Positions 42,511 to 52,339 of a stretch of 64,000 nucleotides of DNA are shown piece after piece. Position numbers and translations under genes: made by a program. The stretch covers positions 248,001-312,000 of the forward strand of contig NZ_RIAS01000007.1 in the NCBI RefSeq assembly GCF_003719335.1. The letters are read 5' to 3'. The stretch comes from Paenibacillus amylolyticus. Lineage in GTDB: Bacteria; Bacillota; Bacilli; Paenibacillales; Paenibacillaceae. Positions within the stretch are counted from its first letter, which is position 1. Every line of letters begins with the position of its first letter. The notes under the pieces were generated by a model. That model made no database searches and was not told the DNA's origin. It saw only the letters and a program-made list of their open reading frames with translations.

Positions 42511-44283
42511 ATGAAAGGCATCGGGAGATATGCGGGTTATCGAATAGCTGATTTTCGCAAGGATCTGATATCGGGGCTGATTGTAGGTATTATTGCGATT
42601 CCTCTGGGTATGGCTTTTGCCATCGCTTCTGGAGTCAAGCCGGAATATGGATTGTATACCACCATTATTGCAGGTATTTTGATTTCACTGCTGGGCGGTT
42701 CCAAATTTCAGATCGGTGGGCCGACGGGGGCATTTATTCCGATTCTTTTTGCTATAGTCATGCAGTATGGTTATGAAAATTTGCTCATTGCTGGCATGAT
42801 GGCTGGACTGATGCTCATTGTTATGGGGGTATTCAAACTCGGAGCATTAATTAAATTCATTCCAAGACCCGTGACGATTGGCTTTACAGCAGGCATCGCT
42901 GTTTTGATTTTTAGTGGACAGATCGTGAATGTGCTGGGACTTACGGGTGTCACGAAACATGAGGATTTTTACTCCAATATGAAAGAGATCGGGATGCACA
43001 TTGGGACGATTAATATATACAGTTTGCTGACAGCGGGGGTGTGCCTGGCTGTTCTTCTGCTTGTGCCGAAGTTTGCACCCAAAGTGCCTGCTTCCCTGCT
43101 GGGTCTGATATGCTCGACCGTTGTTGCAGCCGTCTTCTTCAAAGATCAGGTGGCTACGATTGGCTCATCTTTCGGTACAATTCCTGGAACCTTACCTGGA
43201 TTCCACCTGCCGGAGGTCACATGGGAGCGTATCGTGAATCTGCTGCAACCTGCTTTTGTCATTGCTATGCTCGGTGGTATTGAATCGCTGTTGTCCGCCG
43301 TTGTCGCTGACGGTATGACGGGCAGCCGCCATAACAGCAACCGGGAACTGATCGGGCAGGGGGTTGCCAACCTTGTCACACCATTGTTCGGTGGAATCCC
43401 AGCGACAGGAGCCATTGCTCGTACAGCAACAAATATTAAATCGGGTGCAGTGTCTCCATTATCGGGCGTAATTCATGGTGTTGTTGTTTTGCTTGTTCTG
43501 ATTTTATTTGCACCGTATGCATCCCATATACCGCTTGCCAGTATGGCGCCGGTTCTGATGTTGGTGGCCTGGAATATGAGCGAACGAAAATCCTTTGCTT
43601 ATGTACTGCGAACCAAAACGGGGGATTCACTTGTGTTGCTTTTGACCTTTCTTCTTACTGTATTCACGAGCCTTACGACTGCGGTGGAGGTGGGATTGAT
43701 TCTGGCGGTCATTCTATTTGTGAAACGAATGAGCGAGATGCTGAAAGTGGCCAAGGTACTGCCTGATCCGGATCATAAACATGAGAAGGTTATGGCTCAT
43801 ATGGTACGGGAGGGACATGATTGTCCACAGATCAGCTTGTATACGATCGAAGGGCCGTTATTTTTTGGTGCAGCGGATATGTTTGAAAAATCGGTTATGG
43901 ATTCACTTCCGGAGCGTCCGGGTATGCTCTTGTTGCGCATGGGGAAAGTTCCTTTTATAGATACAACAGGAGAGGCTAACCTGGCTAGTTTAATCAAACA
44001 TTTTGAACGTTCAGGCGGGATAGTACTGTTGTCAGGCCTTCAGGAGCAGCCGCTCGAAATGCTGAAACGAACAGGTTTGCTGGAACGGTTAGATCCGGCA
44101 CATCGGTTTGAACATACGGGAGAAGCTATAACCTATGCATTAAGGCATCTAAACGAAGAAAAGTGTAAGGGATGCAAACATTTGGCGTTTCGGGAGTGTG
44201 CGGCTTTGTCTGGTTGTGGGTTGGAGCCTAAGCCTGAGCAGAAGCAAAAGTGGAAAGTCGTAACCGGTAAAACGGCTCCTTAA
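42511..44283 (+). CDS. SulP family anion transporter with STAS domain and Cys-rich tail
   Basis: 590 aa. About 12 TM helices of the SulP (SLC26) fold (ISGLIVGIIAIPLGMAFAIA, then GPTGAFIPILFAIVMQYG and FGGIPATGAIARTATNIKSG), then a cytoplasmic STAS domain (about 450-550; MGKVPFIDTTGEANLASLIK). It moves sulfate, bicarbonate or a related anion. The last 45 residues add CKGC, then REC and SGC, a cysteine cluster not part of the SulP/STAS core that could bind metal or sense redox. AGAAGG precedes ATG 42511 at 9 nt; the upstream ATG 42487 lies inside the operator-like repeat and lacks a ribosome site. Anion identity unknown; regulation by the ArsR protein is inferred. Confidence 0.92.
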   Translation: MKGIGRYAGYRIADFRKDLISGLIVGIIAIPLGMAFAIASGVKPEYGLYTTIIAGILISLLGGSKFQIGGPTGAFIPILFAIVMQYGYENLLIAGMMAGLMLIVMGVFKLGALIKFIPRPVTIGFTAGIAVLIFSGQIVNVLGLTGVTKHEDFYSNMKEIGMHIGTINIYSLLTAGVCLAVLLLVPKFAPKVPASLLGLICSTVVAAVFFKDQVATIGSSFGTIPGTLPGFHLPEVTWERIVNLLQPAFVIAMLGGIESLLSAVVADGMTGSRHNSNRELIGQGVANLVTPLFGGIPATGAIARTATNIKSGAVSPLSGVIHGVVVLLVLILFAPYASHIPLASMAPVLMLVAWNMSERKSFAYVLRTKTGDSLVLLLTFLLTVFTSLTTAVEVGLILAVILFVKRMSEMLKVAKVLPDPDHKHEKVMAHMVREGHDCPQISLYTIEGPLFFGAADMFEKSVMDSLPERPGMLLLRMGKVPFIDTTGEANLASLIKHFERSGGIVLLSGLQEQPLEMLKRTGLLERLDPAHRFEHTGEAITYALRHLNEEKCKGCKHLAFRECAALSGCGLEPKPEQKQKWKVVTGKTAP

Positions 44284-44358
44284 TAACCGTTCCAATAAAT
44301 TCCTGTATGTTATATATTAAGTATATTGACGAAATATCAGACAGGAAGGAACTTGACT

Positions 44359-45405
44359 ATGTATAATCATCCAACGGCTTTGCGTTCAGTGCTCAGTCCG
44401 GCATATCTGGAGTGGGCATTACAGGCACATTATGATATCGGAACGTGGGAAGAATGCAAGTTTTGGCTTCGAGGTTTGAATGACACTTACCGGGTACGAA
44501 CAAGCCAAGAAACGTATATATTGCGTGTATATCGCACCGAGGTATCAGAAGCAGATGTTCATTATGAACTTAGTGTGCTGACTGCACTAAAAGAAAGATT
44601 GGTTACGAGCGAATACACTAAGGTGGGAGAATTTGTACCAACGAAGGCGCAGACTGATTATATCATGCTGGATGCAGCTGAAGGGAAGCGGGCAGCTGTT
44701 ATCTTTCATTATATCGAGGGAACGGAGAACAATCTGAAGGATGAGCATTCCTGCTACGCTTTTGGCCGGTCTGCTGCTGAACTGCACCAGGCTATGGATC
44801 GGATTAATCTGGAACCAGAGCGAGAACAAGAACAAGTGTCAGCGTCAGTAACGGAGTTGGAGTCAGACATTGCAAGGTTTAAGCTGGATACGAAATTTCT
44901 CATCGATGAGCCACTGGAGCGAATCATTCGTTATATTGGAGAAGCTCATAAGGAAACAGCATTTTTGCAAGCGTTTGCTAACGTGTTAAAAGAAAAGATT
45001 GTTGCCGTCTCCAGATCAGGTCTGGACTACGGCTTATGCCATGGCGATATGCATGGAAACAACAATGTGTTTGAGCGGCAAGAACGCTTCATCCATTATG
45101 ATTTTGAATGGGCTGCTCCGGGATGGCGTGCGTATGATCTGGCTCAAGTGAAAGTTCGGAAACGGCAGTCGGGTGATTCGGAGCAAAAACAAAAGCTATG
45201 GGATGCGTTGATGAAAGGATACCGCTCGGTTCGAAATTTTACGGATGCAGACGAACAGGCGATTGATTTGTTTGTTATCGCTCGTAGGTTCTGGGTGATG
45301 GGTCTGGACGTTGCTTTCATCGAAAATGATATGGGTGCGCTGGATTATGGCGAAGATTGGCTGAATGACTTTTTGGAGGAATTTCGTGGGATGGGGATCG
45401 TGTAG
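44359..45405 (+). CDS. Aminoglycoside-phosphotransferase-like kinase (APH fold)
   Basis: 348 aa. APH/choline-kinase-type fold: RVRTSQETYILRVYR with the ATP-binding Lys position occupied differently, the Brenner motif LCHGDMHGNNNVF, and the metal-binding IHYDFEWAAPGWRAYDLA. Such proteins phosphorylate small molecules (aminoglycosides, homoserine, choline, methylthioribose); no substrate can be named and a resistance role should not be assumed. GGAAGGA at 44344-44350 fits ATG 44359. The gap to SulP is 75 bp, so cotranscription is possible. Terminated by a strong hairpin at 45440-45481. Confidence 0.87.
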   Translation: MYNHPTALRSVLSPAYLEWALQAHYDIGTWEECKFWLRGLNDTYRVRTSQETYILRVYRTEVSEADVHYELSVLTALKERLVTSEYTKVGEFVPTKAQTDYIMLDAAEGKRAAVIFHYIEGTENNLKDEHSCYAFGRSAAELHQAMDRINLEPEREQEQVSASVTELESDIARFKLDTKFLIDEPLERIIRYIGEAHKETAFLQAFANVLKEKIVAVSRSGLDYGLCHGDMHGNNNVFERQERFIHYDFEWAAPGWRAYDLAQVKVRKRQSGDSEQKQKLWDALMKGYRSVRNFTDADEQAIDLFVIARRFWVMGLDVAFIENDMGALDYGEDWLNDFLEEFRGMGIV

Positions 45406-45439
45406 TGAACCGAATCATATCTAATTGAAAATAACTGTT

Positions 45440-45481
45440 AAAAAAACGATTATGCGCGTTTACTCACATAATCGTTTTTTT
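45440..45481. terminator. Strong bidirectional terminator
   Basis: AAAAAAACGATTATG (45440-45454) pairs perfectly with CATAATCGTTTTTTT (45467-45481) around a 12-nt loop. A run and T run on either side allow it to end both the APH-like gene and the convergent DUF4003 gene. Confidence 0.93.
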
Positions 45482-45547
45482 ATCTATATGTTGGCCTTGC
45501 TAGAATTAAAAACAAAGCCACATGCAATTTTGAGCTACCGATGTCAA

Positions 45548-46543
45548 CTACGATTGAGTGGAAGAGGTAGCTGCAGCGGCTGCCGCTCCAGCAACGGCTG
45601 CGTTCATGGCTGCTTGCTGAGCGGCGATAATGTTGGTAATCGTTGTGGACATGGAAGATGTGAGGATCTCATTCTGTAGACGCTCCACATGTTGAAGTGC
45701 AGTCAATGCAGACGAGAACAGCAACAACTCCTGTTTGTTTATGGACCAAGCCCCAAAACCCTCTTGGATTCTTAACCAGTCATACGTCTCAACAACCTGA
45801 TCTACCAGCAAGTCGATCTCTGCTGGCAATAATGCAAATAGTGCGAGTGAAGGCAATGTGTACGTTTTATCCATCCGAAGATTCCTTGAACGGAAAGCCT
45901 CGCTTAAAGCCAGCAAACGTTCACTAACCTCAGGGCCGCCATCCCCGATAACGAGAATGTGTGTTAAGGTCTGCACGCTGTTTTTCGCGGAAAAGTTAGG
46001 CTTTAACTCCCGATAAAACTGCTCCATATGCGCGATAGCGGTGTCCACTTCCAGATCAGAGAAGGCTAACATTGCTGTGAAAATATAATCATCATGCCCT
46101 GTGAGGAAGGGATGCTCTTCTTTCATACGGTCGTAGAATGATTTGGCGCGTTCCACGGTATGCTGAAATTGATCGGGCGGCACTTGAGCAGCGATCTGAT
46201 AGGCAGCCATCACCAGGTAATCAGAGTTGCGGAACTTGATTTCTTTCATTAAATCATGGACTTGAATCGTATGTTGCAGTCTTGTAAGTTGATCCGTTGT
46301 CAGAGAAAGCATAGCTGCAATATGAAAGGAGGAAGGGCCTCTAAATGCAGAGAAACGTTTGGTATGCTGTTTCATCAGGTCATTGCTTTGCTGAATGGCT
46401 TCTGGATCTATACTTTTATTTTCCACAACATAGAGCAAGGCTGCCAGACGACGCATGATCGGGTGCTGCCATTTGAATGGTTTCTTGAGAATTAGGGTGT
46501 TAGCCACGAATAATTCGGCTTTTTCCAGCTGTTGTGGTTGCAT
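45548..46543 (-). CDS. DUF4003 family protein
   Basis: 331 aa, helical, cytoplasmic. Recognised as DUF4003 (HPIMRRLAALLYVVENKSID, then FHIAAMLSLTTDQLTRLQHT and FLTGHDDYIFTAMLAFSDLE), a Bacillota family of unknown function. The last 25 residues are alanine-rich (GAAAAAATSSTQS), an odd low-complexity tail. ATG 46543 has AGGAGGG upstream. It is preceded on the same strand, 27 bp away, by the small membrane protein gene at the other side (46571-46945), so the two are probably cotranscribed. Confidence 0.78.
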   Translation of the reverse strand: MQPQQLEKAELFVANTLILKKPFKWQHPIMRRLAALLYVVENKSIDPEAIQQSNDLMKQHTKRFSAFRGPSSFHIAAMLSLTTDQLTRLQHTIQVHDLMKEIKFRNSDYLVMAAYQIAAQVPPDQFQHTVERAKSFYDRMKEEHPFLTGHDDYIFTAMLAFSDLEVDTAIAHMEQFYRELKPNFSAKNSVQTLTHILVIGDGGPEVSERLLALSEAFRSRNLRMDKTYTLPSLALFALLPAEIDLLVDQVVETYDWLRIQEGFGAWSINKQELLLFSSALTALQHVERLQNEILTSSMSTTITNIIAAQQAAMNAAVAGAAAAAATSSTQS

Positions 46544-46570
46544 GTGTAACCCTCCTAATGGTTCGTATGT

Positions 46571-46945
46571 TTATTTCAACATGAGGAATATGATATGAAG
46601 CAGCGCAATGCATCCCATTGGATAGATCAACGATCTGGAGAACCTATTTTTAAATCCGTTCTGAGGATGCTTTTCGAAAAAGAAGTGTAACACGGTATGT
46701 ATGATAAAAAACACATCTAGTACCCAGAATGTTAAGGTCTGGTAGGAACTGAAAAGAAGTGAGAAGATGATCGTATACAGTGGAAGATGAATCCAGGTGA
46801 AATATGTATATGCTTTTTCTGCTTCCATATCTTTTAACACGATAAACAATTTCCATTCGGACCGTCGGATCGCATCCATTTCATGCAGTAGAAATAGCGA
46901 AAGGTTAAACAGAAATAAGATCAATAACAAGCTTGGCATCTTCAT
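46571..46945 (-). CDS. Small membrane protein, DUF6713-like
   Basis: 124 aa with about four TM helices (LLLILFLFNLSLFLLHEMDA, then FTWIHLPLYTIIFSLLFSSY, VLDVFFIIHTVLHFFFEKH and IALLHIIFLML). The LHEMDAIRRSEWKLF motif after TM1 suggests the DUF6713 family; function unknown. AGGAG precedes ATG 46945. It lies 27 bp upstream of the DUF4003 gene in the same direction. Confidence 0.72.
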   Translation of the reverse strand: MKMPSLLLILFLFNLSLFLLHEMDAIRRSEWKLFIVLKDMEAEKAYTYFTWIHLPLYTIIFSLLFSSYQTLTFWVLDVFFIIHTVLHFFFEKHPQNGFKNRFSRSLIYPMGCIALLHIIFLMLK

Positions 46946-46986
46946 TCTCCTATTTCAGATTTTCATGGATCTATTTGTGAAGGGCA

Positions 46987-47112
46987 TTAAAACTCATACG
47001 TTATTGCCATGGGAAAGGTTCCAGTAACTGAGCTGTTCTTCAATTCCTCATAATCCATATTGTATTTCTGCTTCACATCTCGTACAATTTGGTGAAGTAA
47101 TTCTGCATTGCG
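46987..47112 (-). pseudogene. Remnant of a coding sequence, 41 codons without a start
   Basis: Minus-strand frame from an in-frame TAA (47113-47115) to a TAA at 46987-46989 reads [20 protein letters not shown], then [20 protein letters not shown]. It has protein-like composition but no plausible start or ribosome site, so it looks like the 3' end of a decayed gene just upstream of the small membrane protein. No family recognised. Confidence 0.4.
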
Positions 47113-47177
47113 TTAATGTGAATGGATTGAAATGGAATAACATTAGGAAGCTGTTTATGAGAAAAGGGGAGAATCAC

Positions 47178-48554
47178 TTGGAATCAAAGGAACTATCGAG
47201 AGGGCTGAAACCCCGTCATGTTGAGCTGATTGCGCTCGGCGGTACGATTGGCGTCGGGTTATTCATGGGATCGGCAAGCACGATCAAATGGGCAGGGCCA
47301 TCTGTGCTACTGGCCTATTTGCTGGCCGGGATCATTATCTTTTTTGTTATGCGTATTATGGGGGAGATGTTGATTCAGGAGCCGGTGACCGGTTCGTTTG
47401 CAACATTTGCTCACAAATATATTGGCCCGCTTGCCGGGTTCTTAACGGCCTGGAGTTATTGGTTCCTGTGGATCACGGTGGGCATGGCAGAAGTTACGGC
47501 TATTGGAATTTACGTGGGATACTGGTTCCCGGATATTCCGCAGTGGATTCCAGCACTCGCAGGTGTTCTCATTATTGCAGCAGCCAATCTGGCGGCGGTC
47601 AAGTTTTATGGCGAATTCGAGTTCTGGTTTGCGATGATCAAGGTGACCGCGATTGTGGCGATGATTATCATCGGAACAGGTCTTATATTCTTCGGATGGG
47701 GGAATGGAGGAGAGCCGATTGGCTTGTCCAATCTGATTAGTCACGGAGGCTTTTTCCCGGGAGGCATCAAAGGATTCCTGTTTGCGCTATGCATCGTCAC
47801 AGCTGCCTATCAGGGTGTGGAGATGGTCGGAATTACGGCTGGCGAAGCCGAAAATCCGAAGTATACGCTGCGCAAAGCGATCAAAAACATCGTGTGGCGT
47901 ATTCTCATTTTCTACGTAGGTGCGATATTTGTAATTGTTACGCTGTATCCGTGGAACGAGGTAGGGGAGACGGGAAGTCCATTCGTGCTTACCTTTGCCA
48001 AAGTCGGCATTGTTGCAGCCGCGGGTATTATTAACTTCGTGGTGCTGACAGCAGCGATGTCGGGATGTAACAGCGGGATCTACAGCGCAGGACGGATGTT
48101 ATACACACTGGCAGAGAACGGACAAGCGCCCGCTTTTTTCAAAAAGTTGTCCAAAGGCGGGGTTCCCCGCAACAGTATCGTAGTGACTATCTCTCTTCTT
48201 CTGATCGGAGTTGTACTTAACTATCTGATGCCGGATTCGAAGCTATTCCTCTACATTTACAGCGCCAGTGTATTGCCGGGAATGGTGCCTTGGTTTGCTC
48301 TGGCGTTCAGTCAGTTTAGATTCAGAAAGCGCTGGGGGCAGGAACTCGCGGAGCATAACTTCAAGTCAAAATGGTTCCCGATCAGCAATTACATCATTAT
48401 TGTGTATCTCATTCTGGTCATTATCGGTATGGCCTTTAACCCGGATACACGTCTGCCGCTAATTGTTGGTGCGACTTTTATGGCGATTGTGGTGGTTGGT
48501 TATTACGTATTTGGCATCGGCGGTCGGCAGTCCAGAGCTAACGATTCCAAATAA
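47178..48554 (+). CDS. Amino acid permease (APC superfamily, AAT family)
   Basis: 458 aa with 12 predicted TM helices. Begins [20 protein letters not shown], then [20 protein letters not shown], the conserved start and TM1 of AAT-family permeases; [20 protein letters not shown] is the conserved loop. It imports an amino acid by proton symport; which one is not readable. GGGGAG at 47166-47171 is 6 nt from TTG 47178, and this start matches the family N-terminus, so the longer frame from 47118 or 47157 is less likely. Monocistronic with a very strong terminator. Confidence 0.9.
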   Translation: MESKELSRGLKPRHVELIALGGTIGVGLFMGSASTIKWAGPSVLLAYLLAGIIIFFVMRIMGEMLIQEPVTGSFATFAHKYIGPLAGFLTAWSYWFLWITVGMAEVTAIGIYVGYWFPDIPQWIPALAGVLIIAAANLAAVKFYGEFEFWFAMIKVTAIVAMIIIGTGLIFFGWGNGGEPIGLSNLISHGGFFPGGIKGFLFALCIVTAAYQGVEMVGITAGEAENPKYTLRKAIKNIVWRILIFYVGAIFVIVTLYPWNEVGETGSPFVLTFAKVGIVAAAGIINFVVLTAAMSGCNSGIYSAGRMLYTLAENGQAPAFFKKLSKGGVPRNSIVVTISLLLIGVVLNYLMPDSKLFLYIYSASVLPGMVPWFALAFSQFRFRKRWGQELAEHNFKSKWFPISNYIIIVYLILVIIGMAFNPDTRLPLIVGATFMAIVVVGYYVFGIGGRQSRANDSK

Positions 48555-48624
48555 ACAATAATTACAACTGTAATGTAATCCGTTTAACCAATGATAAGCT
48601 ACCTGTGTAGCAACAATGATGATG

Positions 48625-48687
48625 CACTTCTTCAACATACTCGGGTGACTCGCCAAGAGTCCCGTATGTTGAAGAAGTGTTTTTTTT
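48625..48687 (+). terminator. Strong terminator after the amino acid permease
   Basis: CACTTCTTCAACATAC (48625-48640) with CGGG pairs with CCCGTATGTTGAAGAAGTG (48661-48679), about 19 bp, followed by eight T. Between it and the next gene a palindrome GTAAC-TCG-GTTAC (48702-48714) may be an operator. Confidence 0.92.
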
Positions 48688-48784
48688 AGTTTAAATAACG
48701 GGTAACTCGGTTACAAAGGAAAGAGTGAACCTTTACACATATGAAATTCACAACACATAAATATGAACCGAGGAGGAACCAAAC

Positions 48785-49687
48785 ATGGCTACGCAAGATC
48801 AGCATTCGATTCAAGATCCAACGACACAATATCCGAAGGCAACGAAGGATTGGAAACAGCAGCAGGATGAGCCGGGATTGCAGCGCGAGATGACTCCAGT
48901 TCCGGATTGCGGTGAAAAAACATACAAAGGGAGCGGGCGTCTTACAGGGCGTAAAGCGGTCGTTACCGGTGCGGATAGCGGGATTGGCCGGGCGGCAGCC
49001 ATTGCCTATGCGCGTGAAGGTGCGGACATTGTACTCTCCTATTTGCCAGAAGAGGAAGCAGATGCCAAGGAAGTAGTGCAACTGATCGAGGAAGCAGGCC
49101 GAAGAGCTGTCGCTGTTCCAGGTGATCTAAAGGATGAGAAATACTGTGAGGAACTGATCGAAACGGCGGTCAGAGAACTTGGGGGTATTGACATTCTGGC
49201 GAATGTCGCGGGCAAACAGCAGTTTGTCGAGCAGATCGAAGACCTGACAACGGAACAATTCGATGCAACGTTCAAAACGAATGTCTATTCCATGTTCTGG
49301 CTCAACAAAGCAGCAGTCAAACATATGAAAGCAGGCGGTTCGATTATCAACACTTCGTCGATTCAGGCGTATAAACCGTCTCCGATTTTGCTGGATTATG
49401 CAACGACAAAAGCTTCCATTAATACCTTCAGTAAAGCACTCGCCCAGCAAGTCGGCAGCAAAGGCATTCGTGTGAACGTTGTCGCACCAGGTCCAGTATG
49501 GACTCCATTGCAGGTTGTTGGTGGACAACCTGTAGAGAAACTGGCTGAATTCGGCAGCAACACACCGCTTGGCCGGGCAGGACAGCCTGCCGAGATGGCT
49601 CCAGCGTACGTATTCCTGGCGAGTCAGGAATCCAGCTATGTGAGCGGAGAGACTTTGAATGCCAATGGTGGTACGGTTAGTCCATAA
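48785..49687 (+). CDS. Short-chain dehydrogenase/reductase (SDR), YhdF/YghA-like
   Basis: 300 aa. NAD(P)-binding motif [17 protein letters not shown] at about 58-74, NVAGK at about 140, the catalytic Ser in [12 protein letters not shown] and Tyr/Lys in [13 protein letters not shown], and the C-terminal [12 protein letters not shown]. The 55-residue N-terminal extension ([20 protein letters not shown]) is typical of the glucose/ribitol-dehydrogenase-like SDR group, often stress genes in Bacillota. GAGGAGG precedes ATG 48785. Substrate not known. Terminated by the convergent hairpin at 49770-49808. Confidence 0.93.
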   Translation: MATQDQHSIQDPTTQYPKATKDWKQQQDEPGLQREMTPVPDCGEKTYKGSGRLTGRKAVVTGADSGIGRAAAIAYAREGADIVLSYLPEEEADAKEVVQLIEEAGRRAVAVPGDLKDEKYCEELIETAVRELGGIDILANVAGKQQFVEQIEDLTTEQFDATFKTNVYSMFWLNKAAVKHMKAGGSIINTSSIQAYKPSPILLDYATTKASINTFSKALAQQVGSKGIRVNVVAPGPVWTPLQVVGGQPVEKLAEFGSNTPLGRAGQPAEMAPAYVFLASQESSYVSGETLNANGGTVSP

Positions 49688-49769
49688 GCGGATAACGCTA
49701 TATATTATCTCGAGATAACCTCGTTACAGTAGATCAGGAGATCAATCCATTCCATGAAGTTGCCAAAAC

Positions 49770-49808
49770 AAACAGGCCAAGGCAGAGTCGCTCTGCGTTG
49801 GCCTGTTT
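49770..49808. terminator. Convergent terminator between SDR gene and transglutaminase-domain lipoprotein
   Basis: AAACAGGCCAA (49770-49780) pairs with TTGGCCTGTTT (49798-49808), with an inner GCAGAG/CTCTGC stem, giving a long hairpin between two converging genes. Confidence 0.88.
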
Positions 49809-49837
49809 GGATGTGTTGTGTACCATCAGAAGTTGAT

Positions 49838-52339
49838 TTATTTCTGCTCCGACTTCGTTTCCAGTAGTACATAGCTCCCTAGTGTGGCGAGCTCCGCGTT
49901 ATCCAGTAATGCTTCATTCACAGCAGTCACCGCTTCAGTTGTTGCATTCAATAGTTCATCGAAGTCAACAGGTGAGGCAAACCTGAGCACGACAGAAGCC
50001 TCTCCTTTTTTCAAGTGTGTCTCGGTTTTGCTCTTATAATCGTTAATTGAATCAACTTCAAGCCCGTTTTGTACATAATAATCATTGGCGTCGCTTTCGC
50101 CTTTGAACAACCCGAGTTCGGAATCGAGCCAGTAATCTTTGTCCGCGATTGTCTTCTGACTTGCAGCTGTCTCATCATTGGCATTGTACAAGAAATAAGG
50201 AATTCCGGAGTTGGTCAAATTATTGGTTGCATCAACGTTTAACCACTCGTTTCCGATTTTCACCTTGTTCCATGCATGAGGTACGCCGCTGGATGCTCCC
50301 GTAACCACGATACTCTCTAAGCCGGACAGATCTGAGAGCAGCTTGTATACAGAAGCATAACTTGCACATACGCCGACGCCTTTAACGAGAATACCATAGG
50401 TGGTAAACGAGTCGTTAAACTGTGCGTCAACGTGTTTGAAGTTGTTTTGCTCTGCATTTTCGAGCGCAGCGTCATCATATTTTGCATTGTCGTTCAAATA
50501 ATCGTAGATGACTTTGCGTTTCTCATCATCGCTCATGCCTTGTTTAATAATAGAAGCAACAACCTCTTGGGCTTTGGCGATAATCTCATTTTGTTTTTTC
50601 TGGATATCTGCAGCCGTTTCGTTGTAATGAATGGAAAGGGTCAGTGTGCCATAGTTATATTCAAAGCCTTCTACCCCAAGAATCAGTGGATTCTGGTACA
50701 TGACTTTCAAGACAACATCCGAAAGTGTTGTGAAATTCTGAGCTTCAGGAAAAGCTTTCAGGGAGATACTGTCCTGAGCGGCAATCATATTTTTAGCCAA
50801 AACTTCTTCCAGCGCAGAATCTGCGTTCATGAAATCATCGCCAGTAGCTGGCTCAGGGACAATCTCTTGATTGCCTTGTTCTACATTTTGCTCGGTATTG
50901 GACTTCTGCTCGTCGACAAGGTTTTGCTGGGAATCTGTATCTGTTGCTGCACCTGTATCTGTTTCCGGAGCGGATGTCTCTTTCGAGGGATCACTCGCAG
51001 ATTCGCTTACCGTCTGATCGGCAGCTTCTTCGCGGGTAGTGTCATTGTTCTCCGTTGTAGCAGAGGATGAGTCTGAATGTTCTTCAACTTCTGACGGTGT
51101 ATCATTATTTTTAATAATCGTTGGCACATCCGGTGCAGGTACATAAGGTGTATTGTTTTTAGGCTCTACGAATCCGTTACTGGAATCGGCCACACGTTGC
51201 TGTGTAAGCTTATCTAGATCTTCCTGAGTGACATTCTCTACGCGGACGTAGCTTTTAAGTGCTGTTCCCTTGACATGGAAGGGAATGTCAGTTTCATTAA
51301 ACTCTGAAATCTTTACATTAGCCGCATCATAGACAACCGTTTCGCGGGCCAGCGAGCCGTCATTGTACTCTACGGTTATTTTCTGAGGCAGTTCGTTCAC
51401 GTTTTTCAATTTGTTGAGATAGAGTTGTTCTTTCGTAGCCGAAGGTAATTGGGTTGCTAGCGGGGCTGTAGCCACTCCGTTACTGAAATTCGATTCCTTG
51501 CCGTTCCCGATTGCGGTAACGTAGTATTCTCCTTTGAGCCCAAGATTTTGATGCGATGTAATAATGTCATCATAAAATCCCAGTCCGCCACGCCCATCCT
51601 TCATAAAGTCGTTAAATGTCGTTTCGGTTGTTGTCGTGACAAACAAAGGAGTGGTGTCATCATAAGCGCGCTCTGCCCCTGGGAGAGGGAGATTCGTATT
51701 ATCAAAAATATTACCTCGAAAATCTAAACGGTTATATATCTTGTATCCGGTTGCGCCTTCAACCTTATCCCAGACCAGCTTGAACCGTCTGTCTTTGTCG
51801 ATCTCATATCTAAGATTAGGTACCGGAAGCTCAGACTTTACAGTAAAAGGTATAATGATGGGTTCATCAAGCAAAGTGGGATTCTCTGCATCCGGATCAT
51901 AGTTTAGGCGAATATAATAGATTGGAGCTCCGCCCCAACTACTTTGCCCCTTGATTCGCATGGAATCGGAACTCAGAACACCCCAGCTCATTGGTTTTAC
52001 AGAAACACTATTATCTTTATAGTCTACCAACCATCTTACTTTACTGGCTTCGAGTCCTTTAATATCGGTATGTACTGAGATAATATCATGGGAATAATAA
52101 TCTATTTTGCTCAAATCGCCTTTAAACTTAAACGTAAATTCTTCATCCTGCGCTACATTATACATAGGCATAATTGCTTTTTCCGAGGCTGTGCCATACT
52201 TCTCTTTCAAACTTAAAATGCTGGAGCCTTGCTTGGGTTCGGTTGATTTGTTATCTGTGGGGCTGCTTTCCTGATTATTACTCTGGCAACCAGCCAGAAG
52301 CAGGGTGAGGGCAAACATCATAAAAAATAGTCGTTTCAT
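49838..52339 (-). CDS. Lipoprotein with transglutaminase-like domain
   Basis: 833 aa. Signal peptide with lipobox LLAGC (Cys about 18). Residues about 40-380 are beta-rich, with a fibronectin-like stretch (LVWDKVEGATGYKIYNRLDF). Residues about 395-500 are a low-complexity, acidic, Ser/Thr/Asp/Glu-rich linker. A transglutaminase core follows: Cys in VGVCASYASVYKLL, His in VPHAWNKVKIGNEW and Asp in LNVDATNNL, a complete catalytic triad. It is surface-anchored and could be a peptidase or a cross-linking enzyme; such domains in Bacillota are usually of unknown substrate. ATG 52339 has a weak ribosome site (AAAGCGGTG). Confidence 0.9.
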   Translation of the reverse strand: MKRLFFMMFALTLLLAGCQSNNQESSPTDNKSTEPKQGSSILSLKEKYGTASEKAIMPMYNVAQDEEFTFKFKGDLSKIDYYSHDIISVHTDIKGLEASKVRWLVDYKDNSVSVKPMSWGVLSSDSMRIKGQSSWGGAPIYYIRLNYDPDAENPTLLDEPIIIPFTVKSELPVPNLRYEIDKDRRFKLVWDKVEGATGYKIYNRLDFRGNIFDNTNLPLPGAERAYDDTTPLFVTTTTETTFNDFMKDGRGGLGFYDDIITSHQNLGLKGEYYVTAIGNGKESNFSNGVATAPLATQLPSATKEQLYLNKLKNVNELPQKITVEYNDGSLARETVVYDAANVKISEFNETDIPFHVKGTALKSYVRVENVTQEDLDKLTQQRVADSSNGFVEPKNNTPYVPAPDVPTIIKNNDTPSEVEEHSDSSSATTENNDTTREEAADQTVSESASDPSKETSAPETDTGAATDTDSQQNLVDEQKSNTEQNVEQGNQEIVPEPATGDDFMNADSALEEVLAKNMIAAQDSISLKAFPEAQNFTTLSDVVLKVMYQNPLILGVEGFEYNYGTLTLSIHYNETAADIQKKQNEIIAKAQEVVASIIKQGMSDDEKRKVIYDYLNDNAKYDDAALENAEQNNFKHVDAQFNDSFTTYGILVKGVGVCASYASVYKLLSDLSGLESIVVTGASSGVPHAWNKVKIGNEWLNVDATNNLTNSGIPYFLYNANDETAASQKTIADKDYWLDSELGLFKGESDANDYYVQNGLEVDSINDYKSKTETHLKKGEASVVLRFASPVDFDELLNATTEAVTAVNEALLDNAELATLGSYVLLETKSEQK

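Noticed and set aside
48688..48720. Sigma-B-like GTTTAA and GGGTAA before the SDR gene
   Set aside because: Spacing is only 5 bp, far from the 12-15 bp of sigma-B promoters.
50432..51070. 212-codon plus-strand open frame opposite the transglutaminase lipoprotein
   Set aside because: It mirrors the low-complexity acidic linker of the gene on the other strand, has no ribosome site and reads as a hydrophobic Cys-rich shadow.
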